Source: Lethocerus indicus (Eukaryota > Arthropoda > Insecta > Hemiptera > Belostomatidae). Taken from it: a stretch of 64,000 nt of DNA. The stretch spans positions 49,753,868 to 49,817,867 of the forward strand of contig JACDQD010000001.1 of NCBI GenBank assembly GCA_019843655.1, written 5' to 3'. Of this stretch, positions 47,254 through 64,000 are shown one piece after another (the first letter of the stretch is position 1; each line of letters begins with the position of its first letter). The notes under the pieces are model-generated. The model was not told where the DNA came from. It saw only the letters and a program-made list of their open reading frames with translations, and did not search any database. Position numbers and translations under genes: made by a program.

Positions 47254-48405
47254 TCAGGAGACGTGGAGTTTGCTGATGTCCTCGTAGGGGAGGTCGTGTA
47301 CCAGCCGGCCGTGTAGGGGGCCGGACACGATCTGCACGCTGGCGCTGAACTCGTCCGTGTTGATCTCCTTGAGGACGCCGATGAGGCCCCTGTAGGCGCC
47401 GTTCAGTATTAGCACCTTCCTGCCGATGGCCGGTATGACTGTCTCGACGTGCGACTGGTCCAGCTTCAGCTTGTGCCCCGTGTCTAGCAGCTCCACCTGG
47501 GCGCAGTACTTGTCGACCACTTTCGTCACCACCCCCTTCTTGCCGTGATACTTTTCGCCCAGAGACTTGGTCGTTACCTTGACGACGATGTCCTCGAACA
47601 GCCAGTAGTCCTTCCTGCGCACCTTTTTCTTCTTCGCCTCCTCCTCCATCATTATCTCTTCGAGCGCCGTCGGCTTCCTCTTCTCGGTGGGCGCCTTCTT
47701 GTCCTTCTTCTCGGCGTCCTTGAGCTTGGAAAGGGCCGACGACTGGGGGTCGATCTTGACCGGTTCGGCCTTCTTGGCGACTTTGAGATCGAGCGATATC
47801 GCCTGGTCGTGCTTGCGGACGAGGTCTGTGGGCGTGTGCTCGACTGTGTTCTTGGCCGACTCCTTGCCCTTGACGATCTGCTTGCGCAGGAACTCCATCA
47901 TGCGGTCGTCGTCGTCCTTGTCCATCTTCTCCTTCTTGGCGAGCGCGTCCTGCAGCTTGACCGTCTCCGGGTCCCTGTCTATGTACGTTACGAACCACCC
48001 TTTCTCAGTCTCGTCGACGACGCACTTGCCCTCCCTGCCGAGCCACTTGACGAAATCTGTGAGCGTCTCCCACTGTGTCGAATTCATGTGGAGGTGGTGC
48101 CTGTCCGATATGTACTCCTGGTAGACCCGGTTGGCGTGGACCCTCTTCGTGCCGAACTGCCGCCTCAACAGCTCGAGGTAGCCGTCGGCGAACTCTTTCG
48201 AAAACTCGTTGAGGTACCTGTCGCAGTTGTCGGCGAATATTAGCAGCTGCCTCTGGTGCGACTCTGAGGAGATGTGGCACTTGAAGCCGTTCTCGTCCCG
48301 GCACTGTTTCTGGCACATCTGGCAGTACCACCTCAGCTTCTGCAGGCCCTTCGCCTTTATCTTGTTGGCGATGTACTTGGGCGTGCCCACCTCGTGCTTG
48401 CCCAT
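47254..48405 (-). CDS. KIN: DNA/RNA-binding protein KIN17 (383 aa, single exon)
   Basis: Starts MGKHEVGTPKYIANKIKAKG at 48405, as family members do. The five residues upstream in the open frame are not family-like, so this ATG was chosen. A C2H2 zinc finger has C28, C31, H44 and H50 (WYCQMCQKQCRDENGFKCH). A winged-helix-like region follows (FSKEFADGYLELLRRQFGTK, ANRVYQEYISDRHHLHMNST, TDFVKWLGREGKCVVDETEKGW). A lysine-rich middle with a bipartite-like basic patch leads to the C-terminal tandem SH3/KOW domain (DIVVKVTTKSLGEKYHGKKG ... GRKVLILNGAYRG ... GRLVHDLPYEDISKL). Human KIN is about 393 residues, so this one is complete. It is a nuclear protein linked to DNA replication and repair and to RNA processing. 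It is divergent from the cyclotransferase gene, with 624 bp between the start codons. Confidence 0.97.
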   Translation of the reverse strand: MGKHEVGTPKYIANKIKAKGLQKLRWYCQMCQKQCRDENGFKCHISSESHQRQLLIFADNCDRYLNEFSKEFADGYLELLRRQFGTKRVHANRVYQEYISDRHHLHMNSTQWETLTDFVKWLGREGKCVVDETEKGWFVTYIDRDPETVKLQDALAKKEKMDKDDDDRMMEFLRKQIVKGKESAKNTVEHTPTDLVRKHDQAISLDLKVAKKAEPVKIDPQSSALSKLKDAEKKDKKAPTEKRKPTALEEIMMEEEAKKKKVRRKDYWLFEDIVVKVTTKSLGEKYHGKKGVVTKVVDKYCAQVELLDTGHKLKLDQSHVETVIPAIGRKVLILNGAYRGLIGVLKEINTDEFSASVQIVSGPLHGRLVHDLPYEDISKLHVS

Positions 48406-49029
48406 TCTACTTCGGGGCACCTGGAGACAACGGGGGGGGGGGCGAGGGCGAGGTTACGGCGGCGGCAGGTTAGCCCCGCGGAAAGTAGAAAACTTTTAAA
48501 AGTCCGGCCGAACAAACGCCTATATCCGAACTCTACAATAACCAATAATAATAAGGACTAAGTCGAGCGCGTAAGTTATTACTGTGAGACGGTCGGACTT
48601 TGGGGGGGGGAGGTTACGGGCGGGCAGGTTGGGCCTGCCGGGATACGTCTCGTAAAATTGAGTTTCGCCCGATTAAAGCCGGCCAAAATGCGAGTATTCA
48701 ACCGATAGAAGGTGCGTCAAGGATGGTAATTTCAGAGGGCGGATATAATTTGAAATGGAGACATTGTCTATAGGTAAAGACTAAGCTGTAGAGAGAGAGA
48801 GAGAGATAGATAGATAGAGAGAGCGGTCAGAGTGGTAGGGGCTAAATACGTAATGGCGGCCACCACCACCACCACCACCTCCTCCTCCTCCTCCTCCTTC
48901 TAACATATAACGGTATATTGGGGATGAACAATCTGTTAGTGGGGGAATAACAGTCCCAGTTAATACCAATTTCCCGTCTCTTCTAGTCACCGATCGGCGT
49001 TATATTATCAACAAGATCGAGAGCCGGAA
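48406..49029. promoter_or_regulatory. Shared divergent promoter region, KIN17 and cyclotransferase
   Basis: 624 bp between two start codons on opposite strands. It contains two G-rich tracts (48,430-48,455 and 48,600-48,635), GA-rich and TAGA repeats at 48,787-48,822 and (CCT)n/(CCA)n at 48,860-48,900. No TATA box is evident. A bidirectional promoter is inferred from geometry. Confidence 0.5.
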
Positions 49030-54351
<5,322 letters not shown>

Positions 54352-56130
54352 CACGGCCATTGCCGTTCATCGCAGTTCGATTGCCAGATTTGATGACGCC
54401 TCGACCAACAATCTTCGATCGGATTAACGACGGACGACAACTTTGGAACGTTTCCGACGTATCGGAAAATTGTTTTACATTTTTAGAGATTTTATTTTTT
54501 TTTTTGTTAAAATATATATATATATATTTAAACAGGATACCTCCGCAGCTGTAAATAGAACGACGATGAAACCGTAATGTTGGCTATTGAACAAAAACTT
54601 TTTTTATATACTTATTTATTCATTTTTACGAAACAATCAATATTTCACTTTTTTAAATTATATACGTCGCCACGGTGATGTAACCTTTAAAATGATATAC
54701 CTAACATTATTGCCGTATACCGTCTTGTAGACCGGTAGTGTGTATGTAATGCCAACTGTGAGGAACTTCTTTCGTTAGGCCCGGCCGATTATCAGTCGTA
54801 TATCGGGTCTCGCTGACCGATTTTATCCAACCTTCGAAAAATTTCCCGTCGGAAAATGTTACTCCGGAAAACTTCCCTCAGGTCTCCAGACAATATTTAT
54901 GCCGTTCTATCAATTTTCGGAATATACAATACTCAGTCTAGAACAGTAGCTCTAGTTTAATTTGTATAACATCGTCTGTAATTAGAGGTGGCGATTTTAA
55001 ACTGGGAATCGGCCTTATTACGTATTTCGATTTTATCCGTTCACCAATGGCCAGTTATGATAACGTTAAATGAAAATTTGTACGGCTTGAATATATTATA
55101 TACAGATTCTATTAACGATAACAGGCATGCGAACACAATTATTAGAAATGGATTATGAAAATAGGTTCAGATTAGAAGTCTAGCGTAGCGTATTTTAAAA
55201 CTATTTTTCCTCACCAAATTTCGTATTAGTTTTCAAATAAGATAAAAATATATCTGGTTAGTACACCTTTTTTATATATATATATTAATTCATTAGGCAC
55301 TTTATTTTAATGAGATTCATTTCGAGGAAAGTGAACTTACGTGTGATAATAGCGATATGTGATAAAACGATTGAATATGTTGTGTTGTACGGCTTTCATT
55401 GAAAGCCGTTGAATGTCAGTTTACAAAGTCTACGATTCTAGACGACGTCCGTAACATTCTGCGTATTCTACTATTGTTAACAGAGTGTACATTCCAATAT
55501 ATTTTAAGTTTAAATAAACCGCAAAGACTGATACGAAATTAACAATAGAAACTGTAATATGTAAGAATAGCGAATAGTTATCGAACATTTTATTTTCATC
55601 GTTATTGCCTTTTAATAATATTTCTGTAAAAAAAAAATTGTGTTACACAATTTTAGTCGAAGCGACAGAATCAAAATATTGAGTTACTGGTTTTAAAATT
55701 TTATAAATTCTCTGCATAGCAGACTTCTGGGCTTCGCTGTAGGAGGTTAAGCACAATTGCAACAAATACTTTTAAACTTTAATCCGTTGTTATTTCTATC
55801 TGATAATACTCATTTCATTTCGAAATGAAAAAAAAAATATAAAGGAAAGGATGGAACTCGTAAGAACGGATATTGTTAACACTCAAGTGGTTACGGATTT
55901 TATGGATCTGAAAAGAGAATATTTTTATTGTAGTCAGTATGGAAAATTTTAATTTTAGATTTTAAATAATTTATGGACTATGTGGAAATATATTTATATT
56001 TAAAATGTATTTTTCTGTCGTTAATCGACTCGCAGTTTTCCCCATGTCCGATTTCACAAATTCAAAGTTGGCAGAACATATATATGGATATATATATTAT
56101 TATGTAATTTATATTATATTATGTAAATAA

Positions 56131-56168
<38 letters not shown>

Positions 56169-57005
56169 TTTTACTGAGGGATAATTTCAAGTTTAATCAG
56201 TATTTAAAAAAACAAAATAAATTCTCAGGGAATAAACAGCTGTAGTCCGACCCCGGACATGTTGGTTCAAGTTGTAGATTGGCGCCGCAGGAGAAGTTGA
56301 AACATAAATTGAAAGTAAGAAATTTTTAAGTTCGCCTGAAAATGAAGAATTTGGCTCTTTTTTTGTCCCGAATTTCGAGTATAAAAAAGTCGAGTTGAGG
56401 CATCGACCCGTCGCCCGAAACGTGACTCAGTTAATGTCGCGTTTACGGGAATCGAGTTTCCGAATATTTGTAAAAATGCAGAAAGCCTCAATAATGATAA
56501 TGATTGAATAGAAATTGGGTAATTTTCCGTTAGCCGGGCGCGAAAAAGAAAAACTTGCTTTGTTTCGAATGAATTCAGAGAATAGAGCACATCAGGACCC
56601 GAACGAAGAAACCCTTATGATTGTAAGAAATTTGGCCGAATTCTAAATTATTTTTGCGATTTTTCGCGCTTGCGGCCGGCTAACGGAAAAATACCGCATT
56701 GTGGGCCCCGCATTATTATATAATAATTATTATATTATTATTTTTATTATTATCAGTATTTTATTTCAGTACTATTTAGCTTATCGAAGCGTGACGTCAT
56801 ACGGTGCCTCGACGGACGTTGTATCGATATCGAGTTCCGTTTCCGAAACTATCGATACTGCCCGCCTGCGATATCAATCCGGAACTGCAGTTTCGCCGAT
56901 AATAAAAAATAAAAATAATAATGTAGATTTAGAATTATTGGCCCTTACCTTGTCTGAAACTGGCCGGGGATAGGCGAAGAGTCGAAAACCTGTATAAGCC
57001 GAGTC

Positions 57006-57045
<40 letters not shown>

Positions 57046-57700
57046 TCGCTGTATCGAATGGACCAGATATCGATATATAATCTCGAGGAATAAACGGGGG
57101 GGCGGCCTGTCCAGCATTTCGGGCCGAATATTTTTTGACCGACTTTCATGAAAAGATACCCGATTTTCGGCCTTTTTTGCGGATTTTGTAAACAAATCTG
57201 AATTGTGGTCAAATAAAAGATGGATGTGAGTGGGGTTTCGGTCGCCGCGCGAAACACCCCCGTAATTCAGGTGTCATCGAACTCCGTTCAGAAATCGTTA
57301 CTGTCCCTCATCGTCGACCCGGGTCACGATATCTTTCAGGAAACTAAAAGTATACTTCGAAATAAGCGTCTCATATCGGGTCGTTGTATTGGGCCGCCTG
57401 AATAGGTATGTTGGGCGGGAAAAAAATTGACGGCGGTGTGAAATTTAAAGCCGTCCGAAATTAAATTCGTCCAGCGGATTTTTAAATCGTGTTTTTACAA
57501 AAGTTGTACTTGTTGCGTTCTGTATTGGGGCGGTCGGTTTGGCGAGGGCGGTGTTCGGTTGGCTAACCTGGCCCGTTATAAACCAGTTGTTAGCGGAGGC
57601 GTTCGCCGTTTTCGTCCCGATGTTTCGCGATCCCTTCGCTTCCGCCACCGAGTTTTATATTTGACGCTTTTGCCAGTCTTCCACCGGCGGAACGGCCGTA
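54352..57700. other. Intergenic between cyclotransferase and lgl
   Basis: AT-rich, no gene recognised. (AT)n at 56,142-56,163 and 57,008-57,042. The cyclotransferase 3' UTR is probably within the first few hundred bases (AATAAA-like words are common, none decisive). A GC-rich patch from about 57,650, with AATAAG|GTAGGT at 57,721, may be the untranslated first exon of lgl. Confidence 0.45.
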
Positions 57701-57739
57701 AAACGCGGCCTCTCGAATAAGGTAGGTCGAACCGCGGTT

Positions 57740-58990
57740 TCTGTCCGGCCGGACGCCGGCCTAATAGCGGAGCGGGCGCCGGACCCCGGGGCGGGGAGCG
57801 TCCGGTTGACGTAAGCAGGCGGCCGTTCGCCTTTTTTTACCCTCCGGTACCGTTAATCGGGCCGAGGAGACGGCGGCGTCGGGGAAATATCCGAAGCGGC
57901 CCGGCCGACCGAGAGGCCCGACCTACGACCGACAATCTGCCCCCCAAGTATACGCCCACTTCTGTTCTCTGTTTACCCCCCCTGAGTAGCCTAACCCCAC
58001 CGTTCTCAACCTTTTTTCTAGACTTTTACCATGAAAGGGTGAAACTATGACCCTCGTACCCCTCGCCCATACAACTTATTTATATTTTACTTACCTTTCT
58101 AATAGCGATACTGGCTTGTTTTCGTGCCATCGAAGATTCGATGCGAGGACGGACGTCGTAGTAGAACATCACCTTCTTCGGGCTGATGTCGGTTTCGTTC
58201 TTCAGTTTTATTGCGTAAAAGCCGTTTCCTGTTTTTAATCGGGCGAATATCCCCGGGAAATATCCGAAGCCGATGAAGAGACCCGATCTCCGACCGAAAT
58301 CCCCAGTATATGCCCACTTCTGTTCTCTGTTTACACCCCTGAGTAGCCTAACCCCACTGTTCTCAACCTTTTCCTCGACTTTTACCCTGAAAGGGCGAAA
58401 GTATGACTGGCTACCCCTCTCGCATAAGTTTGCCCATACATCTATTTATATTTTCATACGGCGTGTGCTTACCTTTACAATGCGATACCGGGCTTGTTTT
58501 CGTGCCATCAAGATTCAATGCAAGGACGGATGTCGTAGTGGAACATCACCTTCTTCGGAATGAAGTCGGTCTAATACTGTTTCGGGCGCCGTCCCGGTGG
58601 GGATTGTCAGGTTGATGTAAGCAGGGTCCCGTTAATCGGGCGAATATCCCCGAAATATCCGGCGGCGGAGCTCCGACCGAGAATCTACCCCAAGTATACG
58701 CCCACTTCTGTTCTCTGTTTACCCCCTGAGAGGTTTCTCAACCTTTTTCTCGACTTTTACCCTGATAGGGTGAAAGTATGACCCCTCGCCCATACAACTA
58801 TTTATATTTTCATAATGACGGCGTGTGCTTACCTTTCTAATAGCGATACTCAGGCTTGTTTTTCTGCCATCGAAGATTCGATGCGAGGACGGACGTCGTA
58901 GTAGAACATCACCTTCTTCGGACTGAAGTCGGTTTCGTTCTTCAGTTTTTATTGCAGTCAAAGCCGAGAAAGCGCTTTCACACAAATGCG
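57740..58990 (+). repeat. Tandem array of hAT left-end units (~355-390 bp, three units)
   Basis: ACTTCTGTTCTCTGTTTAC recurs near 57,958, 58,317 and 58,705. Each is followed by TTCTCAACCTTTT, GGGTGAAA-type words, CGCCCATACAACT-like, GATTCGATGCGAGGACGGAC-like and AACATCACCTTCTTCGG. The third unit has lost part of the terminal repeat. Boundaries are approximate. Confidence 0.75.
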
Positions 58991-59297
58991 TCAACGCTGC
59001 ATTACTCGAGTCGTCGATTCGCCACGCACACTGTGCCGGAAATTTCCCGCGTCGCTGTCCATTCCCGCTTTCAAAGTTCTGTCCGCCAAGCATCCAAAAT
59101 CCAGTCGTTCTGGGCACCACTCTTTTCAATTTCAGGATAATATCGCACGCAGCGCGACGTATCGACCTTCTTCAAACTCTTCGATTCTTTTAAACTAAAT
59201 TACTATTAATGCGCTAAAACGATAATTATGTATGTCGCTGATACGCGTACCCCTAGGGGTACCTGCGTACCACCGGTTGAGAATCGTGGCCCTAACC
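57990..59297 (+). mobile_element. Non-autonomous hAT element with target duplication
   Basis: Left end CCACCGTTCTCAACC at 57,998, or CCACTGTTCTCAACC at 58,354 in the second unit. The right end is the inverted GGTTGAGAATCGTGG, ending at 59,289. GCCTAACC precedes each left end and CCCTAACC follows the right end, an 8-bp target duplication with one mismatch. GCGTACCCCTAGGGGTAC near the right end is typical of Charlie/Buster-like hAT elements. No intact transposase frame. Confidence 0.75.
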
Positions 59298-59328
59298 TGT
59301 CCTTATTTTCTTACTCTCTGTTCCAGGG

Positions 59329-61956
59329 ATGCTCAAGTTCATCAGAGGCAAAGGGCAACAGCCCTCCGCCGAAAGGCTCAAGCTTCAGAAGGAATTGTTC
59401 ACGTTCAGGAAAGTGAGTGCGGTTTTTATTTTAATAAAAATATTTTTTCTGTACCCCGCCGGTTTAGTTGTAATTTTACCGATTGCTTCGTTTGTTGGTA
59501 AAATGTGATATATGATTTGCGCCGTAAAGGATCTCCGCTGATTACCTATTCGGCGAGGTGGTTGATTTGTAGTTGATGCACCGTCCCCTGGTTTAGGCTA
59601 AAAGAGGCTATTTCTTTTTTTTTTAAGTCTGGCTAATGAAATAGGAAAAAATGCGCCACGCAGGTATGTTCTACTCATTGACTCATTTTATCAATATATA
59701 TGCTCTCCGTTTGGTATATCCAATCCCCATATTGCCATACATATATATATATATCGATATACATGCGGCCCGTTGTTAAGGGATTAGTATTATTAACCGT
59801 TTTAGTGCCAGGGGTTTTTAAAAATCCGCGTCGGAAGCGCGTTGGCGCTTCCTTCATTTATCCGCGAGAAATGCACTTTTGCATCTTAACGTGTTAAAGA
59901 GAGACAGCTAATTATGCAGGTCGTTTACGATTATTCGAAAGAAAATTTGTAATTACGAGAGGAAACTCTTGACAGACTCGTGCGACGAGATACATTCTGA
60001 ACCGAGAGCGTTGCGAATCGACGATTGTGACCAAAAAGTGCGAGACGGTTCACCACAGTGCGCGAAGTAGCGCGATCGTGCTGCGTGGCACTAAAACGGT
60101 TAAAGAGTGGAGGGGAAGATGAGTATCATATTATTATTAAATAAAATAATAATAATAACAGCTACAGTCGCATAGCGTATACGTTAACTTATTAATGAAT
60201 GTTAATCAACGTTACCGTTCGATTAAATGAGTGGAATGAACCATATATCGATATATAACCTCGCCGAATAGGTTATCAGTGTGGACACCCGTGTTCTACA
60301 TTTAGATCCGATACTTGGATTTCATTTTTGACATCAATAATTATTAATACGAATGATATCCTATATTGTATTTAACCGCAATCGTACTGTACATTCGACA
60401 ATATACAGTATTCTAAAATATACAATTCGAGTTCTGGTCACGAAAACTTTCGCTCATCTGACATCAATTATTAACGTAAATGATACTTTTCAATATTCCT
60501 TCAGTAATCCGATACTTAAGTTAGCACTGGCCCGTTCTACTTGATAAATTAAATGTTTTTATATTCCAAGTGGTGACACCTCCTGCGGTCACTCTGTCTC
60601 AATTGAGATAACGAACAGTTGTAATTTTTTTTTACGACGTGTGATAACAAGTTGTCAACTTGTAAAGACGCCGTACATCATTATAAATTAGTGAAAATGA
60701 ATTTAACCCTTTTAATTCGGGATATTGATACAACGTATCGGAATCGTTAAATTAGCCAATCCATCTTGGAGGTTCTGTTTCACAGTCGAGTGGATTTATT
60801 AATTTAGCCGGACGTTTATGTTAGAAACAAAATATTAAATACTAATATTAAAAATATTAGTTTTTCTCGGTTCATTATATCCTCTGGCGTCTCTGACACA
60901 ACGAGAACCGTCTTCTTTGAATATATTAGATTATTCAATTGAAATAATACAGTAACATTTTCTGTTTCTAAGCTCGCACACATAACTGAGCCGGATTGAA
61001 TATTATTTTTTTGGACACATCGAATTCGGTTTTATTTGTACGTCGACGAATGAATGAAAAAAATATATATGGTAAAAATAGGTTATCAATGGTGCCCCCC
61101 TATAATTAATTTCAACCAAAATTATTGTATTAATGAAGAAAAATTGTGAATAAAATTAGCATTGTAGATTTTGTGTGTTTCTGTCTCCTCTCCGCTGGTA
61201 TGGTCTTTTGCTAGACCGGTTTCAGCTGCTCGCCGTCTTCAGTAGCGGTGTTATTGTTTTTTTAAAAAGAACGATAAAAAACATGATAACAAGACACGTA
61301 TGTATACAAATGACAAACAGACAACCACCGCGGTACAAGTGACAGTGACAGTGTAGTAAGGATGCCCGAAATACATCCAAAGTGACTAACACCGCTACTG
61401 AAGATGTCGAGCGGCCAAAACCGGTGTAGCGAAAGACCGGACGAGCGAGAGGAGACAGAAATGCATGAAATCTACGGTATTCCGACCCCTCGCAGACCCA
61501 CGAAACAGGTATGTTAAAATAAGCATTATCTTTGTTCTTCCAGATTTTTTTAATTTCCGTTTAATTTAGCAGCATAAAACTGCCTGTCGATTTTACCGCA
61601 AGTGGACGTTTTAACTGGGACCGGGATATATTCAATTTATAATTTATTTTGAAAGCGATAAATTACGAAGATTGATTTGAGAGTTGGCTCGATTAAATAT
61701 AACTTATGCGTCATAAATACTAAGTGGGCTTGGGAAGGGGAGGGGAGGAGGTTATTCCGGAATTACACGGTTGTTCAATTCAATTCTGCTGCAGAGTGCA
61801 TCTCTCGTGTTTGCTTAGAGAGGCGAAAACGGGGTTTGACTTGAATAAGCAGTTTATGGAATTCCGCTCGGGAATTGTGCCGACCTCTGCGAATTTGTTA
61901 TGCAATTCTCCGAGCATTATTTATTATTAGATGCAACCAATTGTAAACACAATGTC

Positions 61957-62024
<68 letters not shown>

Positions 62025-63848
62025 AAGAAGCGTTTAAACATTGAATAAATAACAAAGTACATTGGAGCACAACAATGACTAATCTAACCAGCATGTCCGT
62101 CCAAGTCTCCTCCTTCACATGGACACTTTAACGAGTAAATTGAAAATTTAAAAAAATGCCTATTATTATTGTTTAAAAAATAATTTATACAACATTTTGG
62201 CCTTTCATTGTTTTAGTATTATTGTGATAAAGCCGGTGATTTCGATCTAGTTTGTTCATCTGTTATTCGTTCCCTCCTTTTTTTTGGTTACTTGCACCGA
62301 TTACGTTCAATTTTTTCACATAATTTTCCTTTAAATTCACCTGCGAACTTCAGCTCTTATCAGCAGTCGGCTTCTCGTTATCTACAGTCGGGCAAACACC
62401 GTGAAGCCTTCATAGTGTATGCGTGCGCTCCTCGACATTCAATATGAGCAAATATTTTCCTCATTCATTCATCGTTTTTCTCTTTAATAAATTAGCTGCG
62501 AATGAATTTGTATGCGCGATTTCCTAAGTTTGCGCCGACAATGTTACTAATTTTTTCTGCACCCGAATGCGAAACAACTGATTTTTTTCTTCTTCTAAAT
62601 TGTTCAGGTAATATTTGTGTCGCAAATAAAATATAAAACACGGGGAAAAAAATACATCCTTACCCCGTTTAGTTACGACTAATATAATCGTTAAATTCTA
62701 AACAGTAAAACTTCATTCAATTTTTGAGAATCTAATCTATTAATATCTGTTCCAATGGAATTTTCAATTACTTCACAATTCTTTATTGGACCATGTGCTA
62801 GATAAACCTGATGTTTAATAATATAAATTATAAATTAATATTATTAATATTTATATAGTACATTTATATAATCGACTTTTATCTGAATTTATATTAATTT
62901 GGATTCCTGTCCACTGTATTAATCAAATTATTGTTGAAGTTTTTTTTTAAAGTCAATGATAAATGTAACCTTAATTTCTGAACTAAACATGTATATAATA
63001 AAAAGTGCTCTGCCTTATGTTATAGACAAAATAATTTTTTTATTATGCGTTATAATAACTATTTATTGTTGGCGAAACTATTTTCAACGTCGAGTTGTTT
63101 CAATAAAGGTTGATTATATATCGGCGCGATTACGAAACTGATCGCGTTACATGTAATATTAGGCCGGCATAAGAGGTATCACTTCGACCACAGGACCGTT
63201 GTTATGAGTGGCGCATGGCAATAGTGGTAGTATAGTGTTTGCACAATGATTCGGAGAAGTGAAAGTAATAAAGAAATCAGGAAGTGGCCTCTTACGTGTG
63301 TTGTTGACTCTCTATTAAAATTAAATTACCTTTCCAGCAAAACGCCCGTTTATGTTGATACAACAGTTTCTATAATTTACGTATGACAATTGTTTTTAAA
63401 TCTAAGCGTTTACTGGGTGTCGGCAAAGTGGAAAATTATTGTCGGATCCCGAATCGGAAATTTTCCTATAAAAATACAAGACGATAATTTCTGTTGTTTC
63501 CATTTAATTGTAGACAGTTCAGCATGGATTCCCGAACAAGCCGAGCTGTCTGGCGTGGGACCCGACGCTCCGGCTCATGGCAATCGGAACTATGTCTGGC
63601 GTCGTCAAAGTGTATCCTTTTCCAGCCGATTGTTTCAATATTTTTACATAATTACAGCAGCGTTACACTCGTTGAAAGGAACAATTTGGTGTATAATAAT
63701 ATTGTAAACAATATTTTGTTATAACCTCCATTGTTATATGGTTTCCCTTAACCACGTGTACAGTTTTGGACAGCCCGGCGTGGAGTTTTACGGCCACCAT
63801 TCCTTGTCAGAAGTGGCCGTCATGAAGTTGATATTTATTCCCAATCAG
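59329..63848 (+). CDS. l(2)gl: Lethal(2) giant larvae, 5' part (three coding exons, continues past window)
   Basis: Coding exons are 59329-59412 (MLKFIRGKGQQPSAERLKLQ...RK), 63514-63611 (TVQHGFPNKPSCLAWDPTLR...) and 63764-63848 (...VFGQPGVEFYGHHSLSEVAV...). The exon holding the ATG follows ctctgttccag with GG before the ATG, so an untranslated exon lies upstream. Junction phases are 0, 2 and 0, and the donors are gtgagt, gtatcc and gtttgt. The protein is a cortical WD40-propeller polarity factor; it binds Par-6/aPKC and opposes apical identity at the basolateral membrane. These exons cover the N-terminal basic segment and the first propeller blade. In family terms KLQKELFTFRKTVQHGFPNK is close to Drosophila Lgl and vertebrate LLGL1/2. 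The aPKC phosphorylation loop is outside the window. The intron 59,413-63,513 holds a foldback element and a long (AT)n tract. Confidence 0.93.
61165..61513 (+). mobile_element. Foldback element with tail (lgl intron)
   Basis: TTTTGTGTGTTTCTGTCTCC ... GCTCGCCGTCTTCAGTAGCG; loop with TAACAAGACACGTATGTATA; right arm CGCTACTGAAGATGTCGAGC; tail GACCCCTCGCAGACCCACGA-AACAGGTATG. Confidence 0.75.
61959..62021. repeat. (AT)n microsatellite
   Basis: About 63 bp, in the lgl intron. Confidence 0.95.
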
Positions 63849-64000
63849 GTTTGTTACTACTCTGTTTATTTGTTTTACCTTTTAGAAAAAAAATTCTGTA
63901 ACCAAAATCGTAACTGTCACTCGAGAACAAATTAATAATTTACAATTCTATTTTGAAACCGAACTATGGCATTTAGAATCGAGTTAACTCCACGATGTTG

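Noticed and set aside
47545..48243. Plus-strand 232-codon frame over KIN17
   Set aside because: Antisense shadow of the KIN17 frame; leucine/valine-rich composition mirrors the opposite strand.
58986..59198. 70-codon frame inside the hAT element
   Set aside because: No hAT transposase motif; too short and next to tandemly rearranged ends.

Overview
The window is a piece of an animal nuclear genome, most likely an arthropod and probably an insect. It has spliced genes with GT-AG introns, AT-rich noncoding DNA with many (AT)n microsatellites, GC-rich coding exons, and dense small transposable elements. The first coding exon of lethal(2) giant larvae is almost what I recall of the Drosophila protein. 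A three-copy cluster of secreted 12-cysteine peptides resembles insect fungal-protease-inhibitor-type proteins. I cannot name the species.

Layout from left to right. At 1-11 kb is a tandem cluster of three paralogous cysteine-rich secreted peptide genes (+ strand; the first is cut by the window edge), with introns full of foldback elements. At 11.7-16.1 kb is PRPF6 (U5 snRNP factor, - strand). Its long single-exon frame has one apparent indel near the 3' end, and it is followed by decayed tandem copies of its own 3' end. From 16.3 to 25.9 kb I recognise no gene. A claudin/PMP22-like four-pass membrane protein gene (- strand, five coding exons, 25,920-43,872) fills the middle. Its second intron contains a NASP-like histone-chaperone gene (+ strand, intronless, frame broken several times). 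The introns carry foldback elements, mariner-type MITEs, satellites and many (AT)n tracts. A 61-bp minisatellite with a CTCF-like core lies just upstream of the claudin-like start. KIN17 (- strand, intronless) and glutaminyl-peptide cyclotransferase (+ strand, six exons) are divergent neighbours at 47.2-54.4 kb. After a gene-poor stretch and a hAT element with tandemly repeated left ends, lethal(2) giant larvae (+ strand) starts at 59.3 kb and runs off the window; three coding exons are visible.

The genes do not form a pathway. PRPF6, NASP and KIN17 are nuclear housekeeping genes without introns in their coding sequence. The claudin-like gene, the cyclotransferase, lgl and the peptides have introns that carry the transposable-element load. 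All multi-exon models here were joined by hand, with exact preservation of reading phase at every junction.

The most interesting points are: (1) decayed copies of the PRPF6 3' end in its own downstream region; (2) a palindromic foldback family with a one-sided tail that looks like a 12-nt micro-exon flanked by splice sites; (3) a CTCF-core-like minisatellite upstream of the claudin-like gene; (4) the hAT element whose target duplication lies in the 3' splice-site region of lgl; (5) signs of assembly-type indels (NASP, PRPF6, and a near-copy whose homopolymers are almost all one base shorter). I found no virus, CRISPR array, rRNA or tRNA gene.
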